This document shows positions 58,558 through 64,000 of a stretch of 64,000 bases of DNA, in pieces. The position numbers were made by a program, and so were the translations under genes. Position 1 is the first letter of the stretch; each line of letters starts with the position of its first letter. The stretch is from Nocardioides pantholopis (GTDB taxonomy: Bacteria; Actinomycetota; Actinomycetes; Propionibacteriales; Nocardioidaceae). The stretch spans positions 1,364,001 through 1,428,000 of the forward strand of contig NZ_CP033324.1 in NCBI RefSeq assembly GCF_003710085.1, given 5' to 3'. Under the pieces are notes generated by a model, which did no database searches, was not told the DNA's origin, and saw only the letters and a program-made list of their open reading frames with translations.

Positions 58558-60207
58558 GTGTCCGAGCTTCCGGTCTCCCGTCCCTCGCGCCCTGTCGGCG
58601 CCGGCCGGACCGTCGGGCCCTACACGCTGCTGACCAAGGTCGGCGAGGGCGGCATGGGCGTGGTCCACCTCGCCCGCCACGAGGACGGCTCCCGGGTCGC
58701 CCTGAAGGTGCTGCGCCCCCACATCGTGGGCGACGACCAGGCCCGCGCCCGGCTGGCCCGCGAGGTCGGGTCCCTGGAGCGGATCCGCAGCCGCTGGGTC
58801 GCCGAGATCATCGACGCCGACCCGTGGGCCGAGGTGCCCTACGTCGCCACCCGGTACGTCCCCGGCCTCTCCCTGCACGACCACGTCGTGGAGGAGGGCC
58901 CGATCACGGGCCGCGACCTGCTCTGGTTCGCCGCCTGCCTGGCGGAGGGGCTGGCCTCGGTGCACGAGGTCGGCGTCCTGCACCGTGACGTGAAGCCCTC
59001 CAACGTGCTGATGGAGGGTCGGACCCCGATCCTCATCGACTTCGGGCTGGCCCGGGTCGCCGACGACCCCCGGCTCACCCACACCGGCTGGCTGCTCGGG
59101 ACGCCGGGCTACCTCGCGCCGGAGATCCTGTACGGCGAGGACGCCACCGCCGCCTCCGACATCCACTCCTGGGCGGCCACGGTCGCCTATGCCGGCACCG
59201 GCGGCCCGCCCTTCGGTCGGGGTCCGGCGATGGCGATCATGGACCGGGTCCGGCGCGGCGAGCACGACCTCGAGGGCCTGCCCGGCCGGCTGCGCGAGGT
59301 CGTCGACCTCGCCCTCGACCCGGAGCCGGCGGAGCGCCCCACCCTCGCCGAGCTGCTGGGCTGGCTGCGCCCGCAGACCACCCGGGTCGACCGACCGGTC
59401 CCGCCGCCCCCGCAGGCCGAGGACGTGCACACCCAGCCGTTCGCCGCGGCCGCGCTGGCCGCCGCCGTGGAGCCGACCGACCACTGGACCGGCGCGCCCG
59501 TCGACGCCCGGGACGTGGTGGCGGACGAGACACCGACCCGCTACCAGCCCGAGTACGAGACCCAGTACGACCCCGAGCCCGCCACCAGCGCGCTGCCGTG
59601 GCAGCTCGCCCCCGAGCCGCTCCCGGCCGGGCCGGCCGCCCCGGGGATGGCCGAGCGTGCCGCCCGTGCGGTGCTCTGGGCCGGTGGTGCCCTCGCGGTC
59701 GGCGCCGGGCTCGCGGCGTACCCCTGGGTCGTGGCGGTGCTGGTGGTGCTGGCGGTCTGGCTGCTGCGCAGCGGCTCGCTGGCGGCCAGCGCCGCGGGCG
59801 ACCGCCGGCTGCGCCGCGGCCGGCGCTGGTACGACGGCGCGCAGTTCCTGCTCGGCGCGCCCTGGCACCTGGTCCGCTCGGTGCCGACCACCGCGCTGCT
59901 GGTGCTGTGGAGCGCCGGCCTGGCCACGGCCGGGGCCCTGGTCTGCTACGCCGTGGCGACCACGCTGCCGGTGGCGCTCGGCTGCTGCGGCGTCGTGCTC
60001 GCGGTGGCGCTGTGGTGCGGCCCCGGCAGCAGCCGGGTCCGGTCCCCGCTGTCCCGCGTGGTGAACCCGCTGGCCCGGGACGGGCGGCGCTGGCTGGTCG
60101 CGCTGGTGGTCCTGGTGGCGCTGGTCGGTGCCCTGGGCTGGCAGGTCGACCAGCACGGCACTGACTGGCGTCCCGACGACGCCCGGCCCTTCCAGTCGGT
60201 CCGCTGA
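58558..60207 (+). CDS. Membrane-anchored Ser/Thr protein kinase
   Basis: 549 residues. Kinase domain about 20-280: Gly loop GEGGMGVVHLA, catalytic Lys 50 in VALKVL, HRDVKPSNVL near 142, DFGLAR near 161, GTPGYLAPE. A proline/acid linker follows, then about five hydrophobic segments in the C-terminal 180 residues (AYPWVVAVLVVLAVWLL, LVCYAVATTLPVALGCCGVV, WLVALVVLVALVGALGW). No PASTA domains. TAGATT 6 bases before the GTG suggests a leaderless mRNA. Confidence 0.93.
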   Translation: MSELPVSRPSRPVGAGRTVGPYTLLTKVGEGGMGVVHLARHEDGSRVALKVLRPHIVGDDQARARLAREVGSLERIRSRWVAEIIDADPWAEVPYVATRYVPGLSLHDHVVEEGPITGRDLLWFAACLAEGLASVHEVGVLHRDVKPSNVLMEGRTPILIDFGLARVADDPRLTHTGWLLGTPGYLAPEILYGEDATAASDIHSWAATVAYAGTGGPPFGRGPAMAIMDRVRRGEHDLEGLPGRLREVVDLALDPEPAERPTLAELLGWLRPQTTRVDRPVPPPPQAEDVHTQPFAAAALAAAVEPTDHWTGAPVDARDVVADETPTRYQPEYETQYDPEPATSALPWQLAPEPLPAGPAAPGMAERAARAVLWAGGALAVGAGLAAYPWVVAVLVVLAVWLLRSGSLAASAAGDRRLRRGRRWYDGAQFLLGAPWHLVRSVPTTALLVLWSAGLATAGALVCYAVATTLPVALGCCGVVLAVALWCGPGSSRVRSPLSRVVNPLARDGRRWLVALVVLVALVGALGWQVDQHGTDWRPDDARPFQSVR

Positions 60208-60229
60208 TCCGCGCACCCGGATCGGGGGC

Positions 60230-60841
60230 TCAGTCGCCGCGCGCGGCGGGCCCGATCACGCGGTGCACGAGGTCCACCCACCCGACGTAGACCCGGTCCA
60301 CGGGGAAGTGCTCGATGCGCACCTGCTGCTCGACGATCGCGAGCTCGAGCGGGGCCAGCAGGGCGGTGCTCAGCAGCGGCAGGTCGCCGATGACGCCGAG
60401 CTCGGAGAGCAGCAGGCGCACGTGCATGGCGGTGAAGGAGTACGCCGCGTAGGAGCGGGAGCCGGCCCGGCCGGCGGCCCGGATCAGGTCGGCGTGCAGC
60501 AGCGTGGACTCCAGCCGGGTGCGACCCAGGGCGAGCAGCCGCTCCAGGGCGGGGGCGCCGGGGCCCAGCGGCGGGGGGCCGGAGAGGACCGCTGCCTGCC
60601 ACTCGGTCTCGGAGTGGTCCAGGACGGCGGCCATCAGGCCCTCGCGGGACTCGAAGCGGCGGAAGACAGTGCCCTTGCCGACGCCGGCCCGGGCGGCCAC
60701 GGCCTCCATCGTGACCGCGTCGATGCCGTGCACGCCGATCAGGTCGCGGGCCGCGCGCAGCAGCCGCTCCCGGTTGCGCGCGGCATCGCTGCGCTCGGGC
60801 GGCTGGTCGCCCAGGAGCGGCAGCAGGAGGGGCTCGGACAT
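60230..60841 (-). CDS. TetR family transcriptional regulator
   Basis: 203 residues. Helix-turn-helix TMEAVAARAGVGKGTVFRRF near 43-62. Divergent from the FMN reductase gene with a shared palindrome in the 107-base gap, so it probably represses that gene and itself. Confidence 0.92.
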   Translation of the reverse strand: MSEPLLLPLLGDQPPERSDAARNRERLLRAARDLIGVHGIDAVTMEAVAARAGVGKGTVFRRFESREGLMAAVLDHSETEWQAAVLSGPPPLGPGAPALERLLALGRTRLESTLLHADLIRAAGRAGSRSYAAYSFTAMHVRLLLSELGVIGDLPLLSTALLAPLELAIVEQQVRIEHFPVDRVYVGWVDLVHRVIGPAARGD

Positions 60842-60886
60842 CGTGGGCCCAGCGTAGGGGGAACGTCTGCGGGCGGCGCGGGAATA

Positions 60887-60908
60887 GAAGCGGACTATGG
60901 TCCGGTTC
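60887..60908. promoter_or_regulatory. Probable TetR operator between divergent genes
   Basis: CGGAC-TATG-GTCCG (60891-60904) is a perfect 5-bp inverted repeat, extended outward by GAA...TTC to 22 bases. The TATG centre and GC arms are typical of TetR operators of this class. Confidence 0.75.
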
Positions 60909-60948
60909 ACCTCGCGAACCTGTTTCGTCCCGACCCCCAGGAGCACCC

Positions 60949-61500
60949 ATGTCCCAGACCAGCGTCGCCGTGCTGCTCGGCAGCCTCCGCGCCGACTCCG
61001 TCAACCGCCGGATCGCCGAGCGGCTCGCAGCCGAGGCGCCCGAGGGAGTCTCGGTGGAGATTCTCGACGGCCTCGACCAGCTGCCGTTCTACAACGAGGA
61101 GCTCGACGCCGACGAGGTCCCCGCGGCCGCCGCGTCGCTGCGCGCGCGGGTCGCCGGCGCCGACCGGGTCCTGATCGTCACCCCCGAGTACAACGGCACG
61201 ATGCCGGCCGTGCTCAACAACGCCATCGACTGGCTCTCCCGCCCGTACGGCGCCGGCGCCCTGACCGCCAAGCCGGTCGCGGTCATCGGCACCACCCCCA
61301 CGCCGTACGGCGGCCGCTGGGCGCACGCGGACGCCGCCCGCTCGGCCAACATCGCCGGCGCGGTCGTGCTCGAGGACGTCACGGTCTCCCAGCCGGGCGT
61401 CGAGGTCGACGTCCTCGCCGACGCCGAGGTCCAGGAGAAGTTCCGCGGCGCGCTGCGCTCGCTGGTCGAGTACGACGCCACGCCCTCCACCGCGGCCTGA
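60949..61500 (+). CDS. NADPH-dependent FMN reductase family protein
   Basis: 183 residues, flavodoxin-like. LLGSLRADSVNRRIAERL for the FMN phosphate and VTPEYNGTMPAVLNNAIDWLSRP are the SsuE/ChrR/YhdA signature. Reduces quinones, FMN or other acceptors; substrate unknown. Probably controlled by the divergent TetR. Confidence 0.92.
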   Translation: MSQTSVAVLLGSLRADSVNRRIAERLAAEAPEGVSVEILDGLDQLPFYNEELDADEVPAAAASLRARVAGADRVLIVTPEYNGTMPAVLNNAIDWLSRPYGAGALTAKPVAVIGTTPTPYGGRWAHADAARSANIAGAVVLEDVTVSQPGVEVDVLADAEVQEKFRGALRSLVEYDATPSTAA

Positions 61501-61518
61501 TGCCCTAGCGTCGGTCCC

Positions 61519-62916
61519 ATGACCGACCTGCACGACCTGACGGCCCTCGAGCAGGGCGAGCTGGTGCGGCGCCGCGAGGTCTCGCCGCTGGAGCTCACCG
61601 AGCACTACCTCGAACGCGCCGACCGACTCGACTCGGTCGGCGCGTTCGTCACGCTCACCCCCGAGCTGGCCCGCGAGCGCGCCGCCGCCCTCGGTCCCGC
61701 GCCGGGGGCGGGGGCGCTGCACGGGGTGCCCACGGCGATCAAGGACCTGAACCTGACCGCCGGGGTGCGGACCACCCTGGGGTCCGCGGCGTACGACGAC
61801 TTCGTGCCGCGGGTCTCCGACGGGGTGGTGCTCTCGATGGAGGCGGCCGGGCTGGTCAGCCTCGGCAAGACCAACACGCCCGAGTTCGGCTCGCCCTGCT
61901 ACACCGAGCCCGACATCGCGCCACCGGCGGTGACCCCGTGGGACCGCAGTCGCGGCGCGGGCGGCTCGTCGGGGGGCGCCGCGGCCGCGGTGGCGGCCGG
62001 CCTGGTCCCGCTCGCGCAGGGCTCCGACGGCGGCGGCTCGATCCGGATCCCGGCGTCGTGCTGCGGGCTCGTCGGGCTCAAGCCCAGCCGGGGCCGGGTC
62101 AGCGGGTTCCCGCTGTACGGCGACCCGATCGGCCTGGCGACCGCCGGGCCGATCGCCCGGACCGTCCGCGACACCGCCGCGCTGCTCGACGTCCTGGCCG
62201 GGCGCCGCGCGGAGGACCCCTCCTGGGCGCCGGCGCCGCCGGGCACCTTCCTGGAGGCCTGCGACCGGGAGCCCGGGCGGCTGCGGGTGGCCCGGTTCGT
62301 CACCCCGATCCTCGCCGACGTGGCGGTGGACCCCGCCTGCGTCGAGGCCTGGGAGGACGCCTCCAAGCTGCTGGAGTCGCTCGGCCACGACGTGGAGGAC
62401 GTCGCCGTCCCGCTGCCGCCGGAGGCGGTGCCGGTCTTCGAGACCTGCTGGGCGGTGCTCACGGCGCTGTCCACCGCGCCGGAGGGCCGCGAGCACCAGC
62501 TGCGCCCGCTCACCCGGTGGCTGACCGAGCGGGGCCGGGCCGCGACCGGCCCCGAGTTCGGGCTGGCCATCGGGGCGATGCGGCGCTTCGCCGCCACCGC
62601 CCTGGCCGCGCTGGCGCCGTACGACGTGGTGCTGACGCCCACGCTCGCGGCCCCGCCCGTCCCGGTGGGGGCGCTGCGCGACGACGCCGACCCGGCCGCG
62701 GACTTCCGGGCGCAGATGGCGTTCACGCCGTGGACCTCGGCATGGAACGTGACCGGGATGCCGGCGATCTCGCTGCCGCTGCACTGGACCACGGACGGGC
62801 TGCCGGTCGGGGTGATGCTGGCCGCCCGGCCGGCCGAGGAGGAGCTGCTGCTCGCGCTCTCGGCGCAGATCGAGGCCGCGGCGCCGTGGGCCGGACGGAC
62901 GGCGCCGGGATGGTGA
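61519..62916 (+). CDS. Amidase (amidase-signature family)
   Basis: 465 residues. Ser-cisSer-Lys triad: Lys in VPTAIKDLN, serines in GAGGSSGGAAAAVAAG and QGSDGGGSIRIPASCC. No domain for tRNA, so it is a general amide hydrolase (AmiC-like in actinobacteria) and not GatA. Overlaps the AAC(2') gene by a few bases. Confidence 0.93.
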   Translation: MTDLHDLTALEQGELVRRREVSPLELTEHYLERADRLDSVGAFVTLTPELARERAAALGPAPGAGALHGVPTAIKDLNLTAGVRTTLGSAAYDDFVPRVSDGVVLSMEAAGLVSLGKTNTPEFGSPCYTEPDIAPPAVTPWDRSRGAGGSSGGAAAAVAAGLVPLAQGSDGGGSIRIPASCCGLVGLKPSRGRVSGFPLYGDPIGLATAGPIARTVRDTAALLDVLAGRRAEDPSWAPAPPGTFLEACDREPGRLRVARFVTPILADVAVDPACVEAWEDASKLLESLGHDVEDVAVPLPPEAVPVFETCWAVLTALSTAPEGREHQLRPLTRWLTERGRAATGPEFGLAIGAMRRFAATALAALAPYDVVLTPTLAAPPVPVGALRDDADPAADFRAQMAFTPWTSAWNVTGMPAISLPLHWTTDGLPVGVMLAARPAEEELLLALSAQIEAAAPWAGRTAPGW

Positions 62917-63452
62917 GCCGGCTGGTGATGGCCCACTCCGGGGAGCTCGCGGGCGACGAGCTCGCCGCGGTCCGGGGCCTGCTCGGCCGCGCCTTCCCCG
63001 CCGCCGAGGGCGGCTTCGACGACACCGACTGGGACCACGCGCTCGGCGGGATGCACGCGCTCGTGGTCGACGGCGACGACGTCCTGGCACACGGGTCGCT
63101 GGTGCTGCGCCGGCTACTCCACGGCGGCCGCGCCCTGCGCTGCGGGTACGTCGAGGCGGTCGCCGTGCACCCCGAGCACCGGCGCCGTGGCCACGGCTCG
63201 ACGGTGCTGACCGCGCTCGAGGGCCTGTCCTCGGCCTACGAGCTGCTCGCGCTCGGGTCCTCCGACGCCGGCCTGCCGCTGTACGCCGCCCGCGGCTGGC
63301 TGCCCTGGCGCGGGCCGACCTCGGTGCTGACCCCCGACGGCATCCGCCCCACCCCGGACGACGACGGGGCGGTCCTGGTGCGGCCCGGGACGGTGCCGCT
63401 CGACCTGGACGCCCCGCTCACCTGCGACTGGCGCGACGGCGATCCGTGGTGA
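62910..63452 (+). CDS. Aminoglycoside 2'-N-acetyltransferase, AAC(2') type
   Basis: 180 residues. Its words LGGMHAL, LRCGYVEAVAVHPEHRRRG, YAARGWLPWRGPTSVL, TPDDDG and TCDWRDGDPW follow in order the same motifs known from mycobacterial AAC(2')-Ic, a chromosomal enzyme that acetylates the 2'-amine of gentamicin-class drugs and may act on mycothiol-related substrates. ATG 62910 or GTG 62913 (GTGA overlap with the amidase stop) are possible. The 3' end overlaps a convergent gene by 35 bases. Confidence 0.9.
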   Translation: MVSRLVMAHSGELAGDELAAVRGLLGRAFPAAEGGFDDTDWDHALGGMHALVVDGDDVLAHGSLVLRRLLHGGRALRCGYVEAVAVHPEHRRRGHGSTVLTALEGLSSAYELLALGSSDAGLPLYAARGWLPWRGPTSVLTPDGIRPTPDDDGAVLVRPGTVPLDLDAPLTCDWRDGDPW

Positions 63453-64000
63453 GCCCCTCGTCGGGGTCCTCGTCGCCGAGGCCGCGGGCGTGCAGGGCGT
63501 CGCCGGTCTCGTGGGCCCGGGCCACCACCCGGATCACGAACGGGGTGAGGTAGGCCCGCGGGTGCCGGCCGAGGCCGCGGGCGCGGGCCGCGTCCCGGGT
63601 CTCCACGGCCAGCGCGACAGTGCCGGGGAGGGCCTGGATGGCCAGGGAGAACGTGAGCGCCACCCGGTCGGGGTCGACTCCCAGCCGCCGCGCGGGCCCC
63701 AGCCAGCGCACGATCGCGTCCAGCATCGCGTGCACCGGGGTGGTGGCGGAGACGACCAGGGCGGCCAGCACCAGCGCCAGCAGGTCGACCAGGGTCTCGA
63801 CCGCCTTGCCCCGGCCCTCCAGCCACCACTGCAGGGCGGCGAGGACGACGGCGACCAGCAGGATCGCGCGCGCCGAGCGGACCAGCGCGGCCAGCGGCAC
63901 CCGGGCCAGCGCGGCGCCGAGCGCGGCCAGCGCGAGCCAGCAGAACGACGCCGGCATGCTGCGCACCAGCACCACGGCCAGGCTGAACGCCGCGAGCCCG
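63418..64000 (-). CDS. ECF transporter T component (EcfT/CbiQ/BioN family), N-terminus outside window
   Basis: The frame is open to the edge (GLAAFSLA precedes the first Met), so the N-terminus is missing. Visible are helices (LLVAVVLAALQWWL, VDLLALVLAALVV), ALTFSLAIQALPGTVALAV and the two coupling motifs ARARGLGRHP and ALHARGLGDED. Short C-terminus like BioN. Its S and A partners lie beyond the window; it is unrelated in position to the cobalamin ECF set. Confidence 0.88.
   Translation of the reverse strand, partial: GLAAFSLAVVLVRSMPASFCWLALAALGAALARVPLAALVRSARAILLVAVVLAALQWWLEGRGKAVETLVDLLALVLAALVVSATTPVHAMLDAIVRWLGPARRLGVDPDRVALTFSLAIQALPGTVALAVETRDAARARGLGRHPRAYLTPFVIRVVARAHETGDALHARGLGDEDPDEGLTTDRRRASRR

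Overview
The window is high-GC (about 72%) actinobacterial chromosome. Gene order (rne-rplU-rpmA-obgE-proB; iscS-mnmA-metE-like-ligA-gatCAB; ilvBNC; leuB; ilvE), frequent GTG starts, 4-base ATGA/GTGA start-stop overlaps, IdeR/DtxR-type iron boxes and promoters whose -10 element lies directly before the start codon all fit a Nocardioides-like member of the Propionibacteriales. Placement to genus is inference. No tRNA, rRNA, insertion sequence, phage gene or CRISPR array was seen.

Layout. 1-5.1 kb: 3' end of an RNase E/G gene, ribosomal proteins L21 and L27, the Obg GTPase and glutamate 5-kinase, then a small secreted protein (5.2-5.8 kb). 5.9-19.7 kb: cysteine desulfurase and tRNA 2-thiouridylase MnmA, a short MetE-type protein, an inserted cassette of two 14-helix MFS exporters with a TetR regulator, DNA ligase A and GatCAB amidotransferase. 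19.7-27.6 kb: a lipoprotein with an alpha/alpha-toroid fold, then a cobalamin riboswitch in front of an overlapping operon for a secreted toroid paralogue, a DUF4430-like membrane-anchored protein and the T, A1A2 and S components of an ECF transporter. 27.5-31.1 kb: a sugar-dehydrogenase-like lipoprotein, a small protein, an EamA transporter and a BNR-repeat protein. 31.3-38.1 kb: ilvD, an unknown secreted protein, an FUSC membrane protein, kynureninase, an S66 (MccF-like) peptidase and a GNAT acetyltransferase. 38.2-39.8 kb: a lone HATPase domain and two VOC proteins, one fused to a pterin dehydratase domain. 40.0-43.5 kb: the ilvBNC operon behind a leader peptide and attenuator. 43.7-50.6 kb: ABC-2 exporter, DsbA-like oxidoreductase, GNAT, pyrimidine-dimer-glycosylase-like protein, ABC-F ATPase and a divinyl-chlorophyllide-reductase-like oxidoreductase. 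50.8-54.2 kb: a methyltransferase, then a leader peptide/attenuator, a 45-residue protein, leuB and ilvE. 54.2-58.5 kb: iron-siderophore ABC importer with two iron boxes. 58.6-64.0 kb: Ser/Thr kinase, TetR, FMN reductase, amidase, AAC(2')-type aminoglycoside acetyltransferase and part of a second ECF T component.

Functional themes. Branched-chain amino acid synthesis is spread over four loci (ilvD, ilvBNC, leuB, ilvE); two have leader peptides rich in Leu/Val/Ile. Cofactor and metal acquisition is strong: a riboswitch-controlled cobalamin uptake operon and an iron-regulated siderophore importer. The most interesting system is the cobalamin locus. Separate extracellular proteins resemble the two domains of animal intrinsic factor/transcobalamin (alpha/alpha toroid and DUF4430-type beta domain) and are encoded together with an ECF importer under a B12 riboswitch, suggesting a split, cell-surface cobalamin capture device. 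Several short dispersed and tandem repeat families occupy the intergenic spaces.
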